NCBI GenBank assembly: GCA_949130485.1
Contig: OX422201.1
Location: forward strand, 3,694,516-3,758,515
Length of the DNA: 64,000 nucleotides
Reading direction: 5' to 3'
From: Agelas oroides
Lineage: Eukaryota > Porifera > Demospongiae > Agelasida > Agelasidae
Made by a program: the position numbers and the translations under genes. Below are positions 32,911 through 45,370 of this stretch, piece by piece; positions within the stretch are counted from its first letter, which is position 1; each line of letters starts with the position of its first letter. The notes under the pieces are model-generated. The model worked only from the letters and a program-made list of their open reading frames with translations. It was not told the DNA's origin and did not search any database.

Positions 32911-33600
32911 AGAGCGTGGCAGCGGAAGTCTCTCGGCGGAGGTTAACGAAAACATAAATGGTTACAGTCAGGACCAGGGTCCCTTGAAGTTTGTAACGTG
33001 TCACGTACACAACAGGCATGCAACTGAGATGACCAAAATATGGTTGAAGTAACCCAAATATTTTTACAGTGTACCTACAGTGAGCATGTAGATGTGTCCA
33101 CCGAGTGGCAATTTAGGGTCATGAATATATTAATAAGCTACTAAAACCCTTTTTATAAAATTAGGCAAAGCAAGATTGCCCTAAACCAAACCCTAACCCT
33201 GAAACTATAGGAGTAATGCTTCCAATTTGAATCAAAGCTTAAGTGTAGTTGAGAAGCTTCTCCCTTTTGTTAAATTATAGGTCTTCTTGCAGAAAGCCTA
33301 GTTACTTGGCTACACTTCTGGCATTTCTGCCATAACCATGCAACCAAGGAACTCCTCCAGGGGCAGATGTGTAAGATCTAACCCTCACCAGAAATGTGAT
33401 TTATAGGCCTTCTGCACGAATATCCTAATTTAACAAAATGGAGAAGCTTCTCAACTACACTTTGATTCAAATTGGAAGCATCCCTTGAAGTTTGTAATGT
33501 GTCACGTACACAACAGGCATGCAACTGAGATGACCAAAATATGGTTGAAGTAACCCAAATGTTTTTACAGTGTAGCGTCCTAACCACCAATGTATCTCAA
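32911..33600. mobile_element. Degraded TTAA element with nested insertions
   Basis: GTGGCAGCGGAAGTCTCTCG and GGCGGAGGTTAACGAAAACA (32925-32958) are the TTAA-family terminus. Another family segment lies at 33066-33215. The block CCTTGAAGTTTGTAA to AACCCAAAT occurs twice directly (32983-33060 and 33482-33560). Between them a small inverted-repeat unit (33218-33480) has ends around TTGAATCAAAG and GTAGTTGAGAAGCTTCTCC. The order suggests insertion followed by duplication. Confidence 0.6.
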
Positions 33601-34220
33601 CCTTATTAAAGTGTGAATAAGCTAGGGAGGTGTGGGGGCATGCTCCCCCAGGAAAAATTTTTAAAATTAGGCACTCTGAGATCGCTTCTGAGGCCATGTT
33701 TGGGCCAAAATGCTACATAGAATCTCCCCACCTGTAGTTTCTGTAGCTAGAGAAGCGATTGAATCAAGCTGCCAGAAATGACAGCTACACACGACGCCCA
33801 TGTTAGCCCCTCCCCAATTTGCGCTCGTCTCGCGCTCAAGTATCACCATAGAAAATTGAGAAGCCTCAATTCTCTCGTCGATACTTTGGATGCTTGAAGA
33901 CTTGAAAAAGTCCGAAGAAGACCTCTTAGACGTCCCAAGCTACGGCGAACCGCTCGGAGAGGCCATTCTATAACGCTCGCGTAAGTTAGAATCCAAGTGA
34001 GGCCATTTTTCTCCCTCAAAAACCGGTACGGCCATGGCCGTACCGGCCGTACCATTGCAGCCGGCCCTGCAGTAAGACTACGTAAGGTAATACCATTCTT
34101 TGCAGGAGTCACAGCATATCAGGTCGTCTTTCCTAGTCAAGAGAAAAGGATGCAGGTTTATATGAAGGGCTCAGAACTATAGTGGGCTAAATCACCAAAG
34201 GGCCACTAAGCTTCCTGTGT
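33601..34220. other. No recognisable gene
   Basis: CG-richer stretch near 34015-34070 (repeated GGCCGTACCGG words) but no supported exon. Frames 33843-34112 and 33997-34182 overlap on opposite strands. Confidence 0.4.
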
Positions 34221-34394
34221 TATACCTGCTACAGTTCATGTATATGACATTTCAATACCTGACAGTTTCATGTAAACCTGCTACAGGTCATGTATATGAC
34301 ATTTCAATACCTGACATTTTCATGTATACCTGCTACAGGTCATGTATATGACATTTCAATACACGATACTTTCATGTATACTTGAAACAGGTCA
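34221..34394. repeat. Tandem repeat, 52-bp unit, ~3.3 copies
   Basis: Units begin at 34221, 34273, 34325 and 34377 (partial), each carrying TACCTGCTACAGGTCATG-like and TATGACATTTCAATAC words. It directly abuts the presumed LTR end at 34395. Confidence 0.8.
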
Positions 34395-34536
34395 TGTATA
34401 TTGGGGCCCCGCACACCACCCATGCACAGTCACCATTTGGGTTCCACATAGACAGACTGAATTATTCCAACAGACACGCAAATATATACAGAAAACATAC
34501 AAGTGTACCTTACGTCATCACTATGTAATCATTACA
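34395..34536 (-). repeat. Probable LTR of the minus-strand Gypsy fragment
   Basis: Read on the minus strand, the pol fragment is followed by a polypurine tract (complement of TTCCTTCCCCC at 34537-34547), then TGTAATGATTACATAGTGAT. This is where a 3' LTR should start. TG...CA ends would be satisfied by 34536 down to 34395. Only one copy is present, so the inner limit is a guess. Confidence 0.45.
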
Positions 34537-34559
34537 TTCCTTCCCCCTAAAAATAAAAA

Positions 34560-35034
34560 TACAAATAACACTACTCTACAGAGTATCAGAGTATCTCTCT
34601 GGGGGACGATGAACTCTCGAAGGGTACCGACGCTCAGTCTGTTGTGTCAGTCTAGCTGGAGTCTCCTCTAGCTTCTGCTCTGAGGTCTCTCCATCCTCAG
34701 GTGAGGACTCAGTCAGGTTCGGAGTCGATTCCCACGACTCTTCCTGAGGTACGGTCTCAAGAGGTGTAGCAAGCTCTTCTGACTGTTCAGTGAAACGCTT
34801 TCAAATGTGATCGTGATGTCTCCTCCAAACAGTTCCGTCCTGCAACTGTACTTGGCATGAAAGTGTTCCTGTTTTTTGCGCAACTTCACCAGGTAACCAC
34901 TTGGCTCCTGCTCGGGGAGCAAAATTGCGTGCATACACTCTGTCTCCCTCAGCAACCTCACGGTCACTGGCATGAAAATCATGAGTCACCTTCTGCTGCG
35001 ACTGGCACCGTTGTACCCTCATGGGTACCATCAA
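34560..35034 (-). pseudogene. Ty3/Gypsy pol C-terminal fragment
   Basis: The minus-strand frame 35034-34804 contains GDRVYARNFAPRAGAKWLPG and VQLQDGTVWRRHHDHI, the pattern of the module after the integrase core (GPY/F-like). A TGA follows at 34801-34803, and in the same direction the sequence continues as an acidic, Pro/Ser-rich tail (RRYPSRVHRPPERYSD near 34600) typical of Gypsy pol ends. It is truncated at 35035 by a TTAA-family fragment. With the + strand fragment at 31240-32633 it may derive from one element split by an inversion. Confidence 0.7.
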
Positions 35035-35035
35035 G

Positions 35036-35255
35036 TCCTACTCTTGGAATGGACAACTTTGACTGCACCAAAATGAATGCACATTTTACAGCTTGTCTAC
35101 GGGAGGGGCTCATTCACGAGTGGAAGCAAGCATTACTAGCCCCACCTCTCCCCCTTATGTCGCTAAACAACTCACGGCTCTGTTCCACACACAACCACTC
35201 TTCAGCTTTCTTGTCTACTGCAGTGTAGTACCAACGATATATTGCGCATTCTAGT
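35036..35255 (+). mobile_element. Truncated copy of the ~1 kb TTAA element
   Basis: From CTCTTGGAATGGACAACTTT to CTAGTTAAGG the sequence follows the centre of the 50.2-51.2 kb copy with an internal deletion of a few bases. Both ends are missing. Confidence 0.8.
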
Positions 35256-35514
35256 TAAGGTTACGGGATACTGTTTGCTCATTAATATTCATGAAAATAT
35301 TGCCTTCCTTTTCTCCGTGCAGGAACCAGTTTACAGCACGCAATAGAAGCGATACATATGAGTACCTTTTAACCAGTATAGTATTAATTGTTATGTACAA
35401 CGTACTAAGGCGAGCGCGACGACAAAGTTCGTGACTTTTCGCGTCAGATTTTGTCTTCAGAGAGGATTGCAGGTACAACTTTTCAACAATTACGGGTAAT
35501 ACTCAACTTACTTG
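35256..35514. other. Unassigned spacer
   Basis: Nothing recognised on either strand. Confidence 0.4.
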
Positions 35515-36177
35515 AGGGCGGCTCAGAGCAACTTCGTCGCTGTGTGCCAGGGGAAGCGAGTGACACGCGTTTCTATCCAAAACCCAGGTGGTTTTCGACC
35601 ACCAAGCGACTAAATCTAGGCGTATATCAAAAGGTTCTCGTAAAGTGCAGACAGAATGTCGCTAATAAATTATTCATAAGTCGTTATTTTAACCCCCGTA
35701 GATCCTTGTATAATTGCAACAAAATGACAGCGCTAGTAAGTGTTCTACAGTACTGAACGCTCTCATATATCCAAAGGAGGTCGAGGCAAGCTCATTCTCT
35801 CTGTGGAGGTACAGAATCTACATACATTACTGTTATAGCGGATGTTGGTCCGTTTTGGAAGTGTTGGTTGTTTAGCACGAGTTCCAAGTACGTCTTTGAT
35901 AGCTCAGTCCTCCACTAATCAACTAGCCTTGTCGCCAGGCTCTCCTGCGGACCATCAAATTCTGGTGACGAGGTTAGATTTGTCTTGCATGGGAGTAGTC
36001 TTGCCTGATAGACTTTTGAGTGCTACAGTGTTGTGTGTGTAGAAGCAAAAGCAGTTTCAGATATGACGAGTCTGCATGTAAGCATATCAGTGCTAGGAGA
36101 AGCCATGATCTGGGAGGCAAGACTAGTTTTAGGATTTAAGTAATGGCAAGGTTACATTGAGCTGACAAATGTGAAGC

Positions 36178-36395
36178 GGTCTGGTGAACAAAGTCGAATT
36201 TATTGGGCTTATTCCCCAAAAGTGGTGAGGACCAATGAGATTGCAAGGTCAATTTATTACGTAGCACTTCCCTTACAACTTTTTATCTACTCGAGTATCC
36301 GTACCTTTTTTTAGCAGATTTGGCATAAAATGTTTTGAATGTTGCTAGGTGACACTGTGCGCTAGCCCAAGAAATTTGACTTGGTTCACCAGACC
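36178..36395. mobile_element. ~220 bp MITE, first copy in foldback body
   Basis: Ends GGTCTGGTGAAC and GTTCACCAGACC are inverted repeats. It is repeated by tandem duplication at 39573-39790. A diverged relative in the same orientation is at 37917-38137. Confidence 0.75.
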
Positions 36396-37916
36396 GTGTT
36401 TCTCCTCACAAGAGGGTGGGGTCTGGGAATGAGACTAGTTCTGGTGATGCTCGGTTAGAACTAAGCCTACCAACTATTTGCTGGATTTAAGTTGCACTTG
36501 AGTTCCGAAGTGTGAGCAAGTTGCAGCTTCCTGAGGGGGCATTTCTGAACTGCTATAGGAATACCAAAACCCATGCAATTCTAGATGCAGTGGTCTGCCT
36601 AGCGTAGCATAAGTGCCTTATATGGAAGGTTTTATTTGCAAGCGGAGAAGTTGTACATTGCAGGTGGAAGGACTGGAGATAAACTTTCAGTGGCTTCTCA
36701 GTTGGCTTCTGCATAAATGAAGAGAAGGTATTCTGTTACCAACTTGAGCTCGGAAAATAACTTGCCGACGTTTCAACTGAATGCTCCAGTCGTCATCAGG
36801 GCTTCATAACAGATAACCTTCTCTTCATCGACTGGAGATAAAATTTACACATCTTATTGCAAGAAATTCTTCTCACTGTAACCTGTGAACCATGTACTCA
36901 AAATGCATGTGGTTTTCACCAAACAAAGCACACATCTTTTCTCAAACAGAAAATGCATTTAGCGTAGACAGTGGGCATGCAAATGTAACACTATACAACA
37001 GGACATACACTTGGTATGCGCAGGGTAATATAAGTCAGACCACTTGATGAACAACAGTCAGTGCATGCATGATTCTAAGGATGAATAGTAGATGGTGACC
37101 CAGACACTATAGCATAATTATACATTCAGGACATTGTTACGTGCTCCTACCCTATTAGTTGCACACAGCTGTTTAACATCAGGCTAAAGAAATGTGGTTT
37201 GTAACTGCTCATGCTTGTAGAACTAGAGCATTAATCCTTTTTTCATAGGTCTGTTGCCTTGTGACACACAATCTTACATAATGAACTGAGTCTTACAGTA
37301 TTGTAGCAAAGCAACAAACTTCAATCCACAACATACTCTGAAGTGGAAGCAAGCTCTTTAGAGGTGCATATTCCATATAGTGTGTTTGAAGTGTTGGTAT
37401 ACTACCTAGTTGACTTAGTTGAGCATAAATAAAGTGTCCCAGACCAGTTACTCTGCATGCCATGAAACCATCAGGTTCAGAGGAACCAGTAAGCCTTTCA
37501 AAACTATTTCAATGTACATCTGTTTCGTTTAGAATGGGGCCATCCTCAATGTCAACAGTGCTGGCCGTAGATGCCATGGCTAATTCAACTGCTAAATTAC
37601 ACATCATGTTATCAGTCAGCCTGACACAAAAATAGCATGTGGAATGTATTAATGAAGTCACGAGAAAATACTCATCAGGTTGCACTTAAACCTTTTAGTA
37701 TTTTGCTACTGTTCAAGTCATCATTTCTGACTCAAAGTCTACTGTGGCATAGAAACACAGCAGAATAAGTAACTGAGCAATTTACTTCAGCGAAATGTAT
37801 CTGGTATAATAATTATCAATCTGACTGGCCACATTCAACTTCTAACATACCTCACAAAACATACCAAGCACTAGTCTTGGGCCCAACCCGCAATTGCCTC
37901 CCATGCAGTGAGAAGT

Positions 37917-38137
37917 GGTCTGGTGAACAAAGATGAATTTCTTGGGCCTATTCCCAAATTGTAGTAAGGACATGAGATTGTGAGATCTTTAACTATTACA
38001 TAGCACTTCCCTTACTGCAGTAACATTTTGCATTTTCCCAAATATTTTTGAGTGGGTGTTGTGCAAAATGTTTTGATTGTTGCTAGGTTACCCTAGTTGT
38101 GTACTACCCCAAGAGGGTTGACTTGGTTCACCAGACC
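37917..38137. mobile_element. ~220 bp MITE, second copy in foldback body
   Basis: Same GGTCTGGTGAAC...GTTCACCAGACC termini and common interior words (CATAGCACTTCCCTTAC, AAAATGTTTTGATTGTTGC). It is clearly diverged from the 36178 copy, so it is a separate insertion. Tandem duplicate at 41310-41530. Confidence 0.75.
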
Positions 38138-38155
38138 ATCTTCCTTGTGTGAGGG

Positions 38156-38230
38156 TAGTCTCATGAGCCAGCCGTATTTTTCTTTCCTCCCACCGGAAAT
38201 GAAGGAAAATACGGCTGGCTCGCAAGACTA
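38156..38230. mobile_element. 75-bp palindromic element, exact 9-bp TSD
   Basis: TAGTCTCATGAGCCAGCCGT pairs with ACGGCTGGCTCGCAAGACTA, and TATTTTTCTTTCC with GGAAAATA. GTGTGAGGG flanks it exactly (38147-38155 and 38231-38239). The same element and flanks recur at 41549-41623 because of the tandem duplication. Confidence 0.85.
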
Positions 38231-39238
38231 GTGTGAGGGTGGGATCTGGGCATGAGTCTGAGGATCACCAGTCACTCCCATGAACATGAAACAAAACTTA
38301 ATGCGTCGATAATGTACCAATGATCAAGAGCACATACAAGAACGGGCGGCTAGAGTAAGAGCGTGTAACTCCAATAGAAGCCCACGGTCCGGTCAAAATA
38401 TTGAACCGTACTATAAATAGAACACCCGGCACGTGCTTAGCAACAACGGCTTATATCTATGCACAGCTGGGCAATACATGCTACTATTTTTAGTACGGTT
38501 CAATAATTCCAACCGGTTTCAAATTTACGGAGACTTCATGCTGGCACTCTTGGTAATCGTTACGTCACGTTTGCCAGCTCAACGTAACCTTGCCATTACT
38601 TAAATACTAGCCTTGCCTGCCAGACCATGGCTTCTCCTAGCACTGATATGCTTACATGCAGACTCGTCATATCTAAAACCGCTTTTGCTTCTACACACAC
38701 AACACTGTAGCACTCAAAAGTCTATCAGGCAAGACTACTCCCATGCAAGACAAATCTAACCTCGTCACCAGAATTTGATGGTCGTGCAGGAGAGCCTGGG
38801 GACAAGGCTAGTTGATTAGTTGAGGACTGAGCTATCAAAGACGGGGGCCATACTTGGAACTCGTGCCACACAACCAACACTTCCAAACGGACCGGAATCG
38901 TCTATAACAGTAATGTATGTAGATTCTGTACCTCCACAGAGCGAAAGAGCTTGCCTCGACCTCCTTTGGATATATGAGAGCGTTCAGAACACTTAGCTGT
39001 CAGCGCTGTCAGGTTGTTGTAAGTATACATGGATCTACGGGGTTAAAATAATGACTTATGAATAATTTATTTGCGACATTCTGTCTGCGCTTTACGAGAA
39101 CCATATCAAAAACGGTAAGTCGTCTCGGCGAAAACTCTTCGAGCCGCCCTGCGCCTGTCTTCGTAGAATTCGAATACAGTGTAATAGACGGTAAGATGTT
39201 CTTCCAACAGGAAATAACTGACGCCGAAGTAAGTACTT

Positions 39239-42200
39239 ACTTTGGAAGTGTTGGTTGTGTGGCACGAGTTCCAAGTATGGCCCCCGTCTTTGATAGCTCA
39301 GTCCTCAACTAATCAACTAGCCTTGTCCCCAGGCTCTCCTGCACGACCATCAAATTCTGGTGACGAGGTTAGATTTGTCTTGCATGGGAGTAGTCTTGCC
39401 TGATAGACTTTTGAGTGCTACAGTGTTGTGTGTGTAGAAGCAAAAGCAGTTTCAGATATGACGAGTCTGCATGTAAGCATATCAGTGCTAGGAGAAGCCA
39501 TGATCTGGGAGGCAAGACTAGTTTTAGGATTTAAGTAATGGCAAGGTTACATTGAGCTGACAAATGTGAAGCGGTCTGGTGAACAAAGTCGAATTTATTG
39601 GGCTTATTCCCCAAAAGTGGTGAGGACCAATGAGATTGCAAGGTCAATTTATTACGTAGCACTTCCCTTACAACTTTTTATCTACTCGAGTATCCGTACC
39701 TTTTTTTAGCAGATTTGGCATAAAATGTTTTGAATGTTGCTAGGTGACACTGTGCGCTAGCCCAAGAAATTTGACTTGGTTCACCAGACCGTGTTTCTCC
39801 TCACAAGAGGGTGGGGTCTGGGAATGAGACTAGTTCTGGTGATGCTCGGTTAGAACTAAGCCTACCAACTATTTGCTGGATTTAAGTTGCACTTGAGTTC
39901 CGAAGTGTGAGCAAGTTGCAGCTTCCTGAGGGGGCATTTCTGAACTGCTATAGGAATACCAAAACCCATGCAATTCTAGATGCAGTGGTCTGCCTAGCGT
40001 AGCATAAGTGCCTTATATGGAAGGTTTTATTTGCAAGCGGAGAAGTTGTACATTGCAGGTGGAAGGACTGGAGATAAACTTTCAGTGGCTTCTCAGTTGG
40101 CTTCTGCATAAATGAAGAGAAGGTATTCTGTTACCAACTTGAGCTCGGAAAATAACTTGCCGACGTTTCAACTGAATGCTCCAGTCGTCATCAGGGCTTC
40201 ATAACAGATAACCTTCTCTTCATCGACTGGAGATAAAATTTACACATCTTATTGCAAGAAATTCTTCTCACTGTAACCTGTGAACCATGTACTCAAAATG
40301 CATGTGGTTTTCACCAAACAAAGCACACATCTTTTCTCAAACAGAAAATGCATTTAGCGTAGACAGTGGGCATGCAAATGTAACACTATACAACAGGACA
40401 TACACTTGGTATGCGCAGGGTAATATAAGTCAGACCACTTGATGAACAACAGTCAGTGCATGCATGATTCTAAGGATGAATAGTAGATGGTGACCCAGAC
40501 ACTATAGCATAATTATACATTCAGGACATTGTTACGTGCTCCTACCCTATTAGTTGCACACAGCTGTTTAACATCAGGCTAAAGAAATGTGGTTTGTAAC
40601 TGCTCATGCTTGTAGAACTAGAGCATTAATCCTTTTTTCATAGGTCTGTTGCCTTGTGACACACAATCTTACATAATGAACTGAGTCTTACAGTATTGTA
40701 GCAAAGCAACAAACTTCAATCCACAACATACTCTGAAGTGGAAGCAAGCTCTTTAGAGGTGCATATTCCATAGTGTGTTTGAAGTGTTGGTATACTACCT
40801 AGTTGACTTAGTTGAGCATAAATAAAGTGTCCCAGACCAGTTACTCTGCATGCCATGAAACCATCAGGTTCAGAGGAACCAGTAAGCCTTTCAAAACTAT
40901 TTCAATGTACATCTGTTTCGTTTAGAATGGGGCCATCCTCAATGTCAACAGTGCTGGCCGTAGATGCCATGGCTAATTCAACTGCTAAATTACACATCAT
41001 GTTATCAGTCAGCCTGACACAAAAATAGCATGTGGAATGTATTAATGAAGTCACGAGAAAATACTCATCAGGTTGCACTTAAACCTTTTAGTATTTTGCT
41101 ACTGTTCAAGTCATCATTTCTGACTCAAAGTCTACTGTGGCATAGAAACACAGCAGAATAAGTAACTGAGCAATTTACTTCAGCGAAATGTATCTGGTAT
41201 AATAATTATCAATCTGACTGGCCACATTCAACTTCTAACATACCTCACAAAACATACCAAGCACTAGTCTTGGGCCCAACCCGCAATTGCCTCCCATGCA
41301 GTGAGAAGTGGTCTGGTGAACAAAGATGAATTTCTTGGGCCTATTCCCAAATTGTAGTAAGGACATGAGATTGTGAGATCTTTAACTATTACATAGCACT
41401 TCCCTTACTGCAGTAACATTTTGCATTTTCCCAAATATTTTTGAGTGGGTGTTGTGCAAAATGTTTTGATTGTTGCTAGGTTACCCTAGTTGTGTACTAC
41501 CCCAAGAGGGTTGACTTGGTTCACCAGACCATCTTCCTTGTGTGAGGGTAGTCTCATGAGCCAGCCGTATTTTTCTTTCCTCCCACCGGAAATGAAGGAA
41601 AATACGGCTGGCTCGCAAGACTAGTGTGAGGGTGGGATCTGGGCATGAGTCTGAGGATCACCAGTCACTCCCATGAACATGAAACAAAACTTAATGCGTC
41701 GATAATGTACCAATGATCAAGAGCACATACAAGAACGGGCGGCTAGAGTAAGAGCGTGTAACTCCAATAGAAGCCCACGGTCCGGTCAAAATATTGAACC
41801 GTACTATAAATAGAACACCCGGCACGTGCTTAGCAACAACGGCTTATATCTATGCACAGCTGGGCAATACATGCTACTATTTTTAGTACGGTTCAATAAT
41901 TCCAACCGGTTTCAAATTTACGGAGACTTCATGCTGGCACTCTTGGTAATCGTTACGTCACGTTTGCCAGCTCAACGTAACCTTGCCATTACTTAAATAC
42001 TAGCCTTGCCTGCCAGACCATGGCTTCTCCTAGCACTGATATGCTTACATGCAGACTCGTCATATCTAAAACCGCTTTTGCTTCTACACACACAACACTG
42101 TAGCACTCAAAAGTCTATCAGGCAAGACTACTCCCATGCAAGACAAATCTAACCTCGTCACCAGAATTTGATGGTCGTGCAGGAGAGCCTGGGGACAAGG

Positions 42201-42631
42201 CTAGTTGATTAGTTGAGGACTGAGCTATCAAAGACGGGGGCCATACTTGGAACTCGTGCCACACAACCAACACTTCCAAACGGACCGGAATCGTCTATAA
42301 CAGTAATGTATGTAGATTCTGTACCTCCACAGAGCGAAAGAGCTTGCCTCGACCTCCTTTGGATATATGAGAGCGTTCAGAACACTTAGCTGTCAGCGCT
42401 GTCAGGTTGTTGTAAGTATACATGGATCTACGGGGTTAAAATAATGACTTATGAATAATTTATTTGCGACATTCTGTCTGCGCTTTACGAGAACCATATC
42501 AAAAACGGTAAGTCGTCTCGGCGAAAACTCTTCGAGCCGCCCTGCGCCTGTCTTCGTAGAATTCGAATACAGTGTAATAGACGGTAAGATGTTCTTCCAA
42601 CAGGAAATAACTGACGCCGAAGTAAGTACTT
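39239..42631. repeat. Second tandem copy of the foldback body and right arm
   Basis: 39346-42631 matches 35951-39238 at a constant offset of 3395, falling to 3393 after a 2-bp deletion near 40771 (CATATAG versus CATAG). I noticed no other difference when comparing by eye. The first ~105 bp (39240-39345) follow the reverse complement of the right arm rather than the left arm of copy 1. The two frames starting ATGAATAATTTATTTGCGAC (39058 and 42451) are the same arm sequence and I do not treat them as genes. Confidence 0.85.
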
Positions 42632-43280
42632 CGTACGCGGACTGTTAACCGCAGGCACTGATATCAAATTGCCTGCTCCGCCCACCCAACCAGCACAGCT
42701 GTTACAGCCTAATGCAACGTTTTTAGCGGTGGAGTTAAACGCATGCATGCCAGGATATCCTGCACGAAGGTAATGTTTTTCATGAATAAAAAATGAGCAA
42801 ACTGTATCCCATAACCTTAAAGCCCAGCCCAGCACTCGGAGCACCGGGCCACGGTGACCAACTAAGCTTGGCATACGATCGCAAGACCTGGGCCTACCCA
42901 ATGAGTAGCTACAGCCTTGGCCACTGTGGCCTTTTTGCTGCTTCTAGACACAAGCTTGCTTTCACAAGCAGGCATTACGCACTACTCACAGCTAGACACT
43001 ACAGCACTCTACTAAATTCCTTCTTTTTTTTTTTTAAGTCGATCTAAGCTTATCTTCAAAGTTCCGACCACCACATCTTAACTAACTTAATTATAAACTG
43101 ATTATTGGATGCCAATGCCGACAAGAAATGGGGAAATCCCCAATTTTACGGACAGTGAACGGTTGAAGACTCCCAAAACTGACTGTGCGCTAAAAGTTTA
43201 ACAAGACAAAGAAGTCTATCAGCTTGGATTCCAAGTTTGTCGACCTTGAAAGTACAGGGTTCTCTGCCACCTTAAGCGCA
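42632..43280 (+). mobile_element. 5'-truncated copy of the ~1 kb TTAA element
   Basis: From AAAGCCCAGCCCAGCACTCG (about 42820) through an oligo-T run (43023-43037), TCGATCTAAGCTTATCTTCA and a TCTGCCACCTTAAG terminus near 43276 this follows the right half of the 50.2 kb copy. The left half is absent. The sequence 42632-42815 is unassigned. Confidence 0.75.
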
Positions 43281-44226
43281 CGCAATGGCCGTACCAGTCT
43301 AAAATAGCTGGCTCCGGCCCTACGGTAGGTGCAAATTTATACCAAGTAGTGAAGAACAGTGGTTTTGTAGTGCATGTAAGTAACTTTATTGCTATTTCTT
43401 GTTCCTTTTGGTTTTTGCTAGCATCAATGTTTATGATTGTTAGCGACGTAGACTTGCACATTATTGATACAGTTAAGCACAGCCATAGCTATAGCACAAC
43501 ATAAATTTTTATATATAGGTAGGGGTCCCCATATCTGCCATGGTTATGGGGACCCGGGGTCTCCAAAATCGGGGGTCCCCATATTCACATGACAATGGAG
43601 CGTAAGTACAAGGGGCATGCACTTTGCTAGCGAGCTCTCAGGATTAATGAAGTAAGCAGGTAAGCTTCAATGAGCTGTACGCCCTGTTGAGACCTAGTGC
43701 ATTCTTGGTGGAAATGTGTATCAGTGCTCGAGTTCAGTTGTGTACGAGCTGAACGGTTCTTGTCCTGTGCAAATCGGCTGCGAGAAGCCGAGATCCGTAA
43801 CTTGAAAGAGCATTTGCACACGTTTTTGCTAAGTAGAATACAACACACGTCTCATGAGTCTGCGAAGAAAGCACTGCATTGGTGCGTTTTTGGTTTCCAT
43901 TTCTGTTTCCCGTTTCCGTTTCATTTCCATTTCGCGGCAACTGAACATACCCCCCCCCGGTACTATTTCACTATCTGTCGCCCCACAGGCTGCTGTTCTG
44001 CCACCTTCTCTCGTGGAAATGCGATGTCAGCTGACTTAGCAAATGCATATATGACAGTCAAAAATTGGATGCAGTACTATTGATGCTTTGGAGTCCCATC
44101 TCCTTCTGAAATAAACAAAATGTCTGTGAAATGGTTTCCATAGTCAGACAAGTTGTTGTCGTGAAGTTACGGTATTATGTACATAGCAAGGTGGTTTGGT
44201 TGTCTGCGGTAAATTGCTTTTTGAAT
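43281..44226. other. Unassigned; may include LINE 5' UTR
   Basis: GGGGTCCCCATAT occurs twice near 43517-43585. Overlapping frames at 43627-44083 show no domain. The 5' limit of the following LINE cannot be placed. Confidence 0.35.
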
Positions 44227-45370
44227 ATGCCAAAGAAGGGAAGCAGGACCCAGAGCAGGACTCTGAGTCAGGAAAAGGAATGCGGCAGCGTCTGTGGTGT
44301 TTGCTGCCAAGCAGTCACTCTAGGCAAAGATGAGGCCCTCTTTTGCGAAGGTGCTTGTAAGCGACTAATGCACTGTTTCTGTGCAAGCATTACCGTGGAG
44401 CAGTATCAAGAACTGATTACCAAATTTCTCTGTCCAACTTGCTGCCGCGCCAAGCAGCAGCTTGAATTTGATAACTTGTCCAACGAAGTCACAGCGTTGA
44501 AACTTGAACTTGCCCAGCTGAAAGAGGCTGTCTCAATCATATCCCAAAAGCAAAAGCAGGCTGAAACGACAGTGGAAGACACCTGGACTACCATTAACCA
44601 CAAAGGAGGTCAAGACCGTCGAAATACCTACGCCTCTAGAGCGGCCCAGAAAGCTGGTAATACCAAGAAGTGTGGAAGAAACGGCGCTGGCGCCATGTTG
44701 CTTTCCACTCAGCAAGTGGCTAGCAGCAGCTCTGTGAAAGGCGTTCAGGCAGCTCAGCATGAAACAGAAAAAGAAAAGGTTTCTGGTGCACGAAGGATCT
44801 GGGAAACCATGAAATCGACAACACCAGTCCTGGTGCAATTTCCTCAGCCCTAAAGAAACTTACAACCATTGGAAACCAAGTGTCGATCAAACGCAAACAT
44901 AGACAACTGACTTCAGGTCACACTCGATGGTGGTTTGTACTAAAAGGTGAGGAACAAGTCCTTACGCTATTAGAAGATGAATGTGAGCGTGTGTGTCTCC
45001 AACTATCATGGAAACTAGAACCGTGCTTTAAGCCCAAGTCCTTGAAATAGACATCCATATAGACAGCTCCATTGATCTTGGTGGCCCCGTTGTGTCCAAG
45101 CCTGCTGTTTCCATCTGTATTATTGGATCCATTGTCAGTGCAGCCACAGATGTTCAAACACCAGTCAATTCACCAATTGCTGCACACAACAGCCAATTGT
45201 CACCCTCAATTCAACTCTCTGCCAGGGCCAACCCCACTTCACCAAAGTCCCCTGTTACCCCTGTGCTTGCCCAGCCTAACAACCCTGTCCCTTCCCTACC
45301 ACCTTCCAGCACTGATACATGTCCTTTTTTAGGTGCCCCAACCGGGGCAACAGTAGCTGCCCCCCAGTGA
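44227..45370 (+). pseudogene. CR1-like LINE ORF1 with PHD finger, frameshifted
   Basis: ATG 44227 (MPKKGSRTQSRTLSQ) opens a frame to 44853. It has a Cys-rich PHD-type zinc finger (CGVCCQAVTLGKDEALFCEG, then MHCFCASI and CPTCC), followed by a coiled coil (LSNEVTALKLELAQLKEAVS). After a frame change near 44820-44855 the product continues as LTSGHTRWWFVLKGEEQVLT and, after another near 45050, as a Pro/Ser-rich tail to 45370. PHD-bearing ORF1 proteins are known from CR1-superfamily LINEs, where ORF1p is thought to bind nucleic acid and chaperone the RNP. Two frame breaks make it non-functional. Confidence 0.75.

Larger units (their letters stand above)
35515..39238. mobile_element. Foldback element, ~640 bp terminal arms (copy 1)
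   Basis: The left arm (35515-36158) and right arm (38583-39230) are inverted copies. They share AAATTATTCATAAGTC, AAAGGAGGTCGAGGCAAGCT, TTGGAAGTGTTGGTTG and the ~200 bp inner unit TAGCCTTG...CAAGACTA. The left arm is more diverged toward its outside. The ~2.4 kb body has no credible protein frame. It holds two ~220 bp MITE copies (36178-36395, 37917-38137), a hairpin near 36715-36832, and a 75-bp palindromic insertion (38156-38230). Confidence 0.8.

Noticed and set aside
39058-42648. Two matching frames starting ATGAATAATTTATTTGCG as a duplicated gene
   Set aside because: They lie in the inverted arms of the foldback element, and the diverged left arm breaks the frame.
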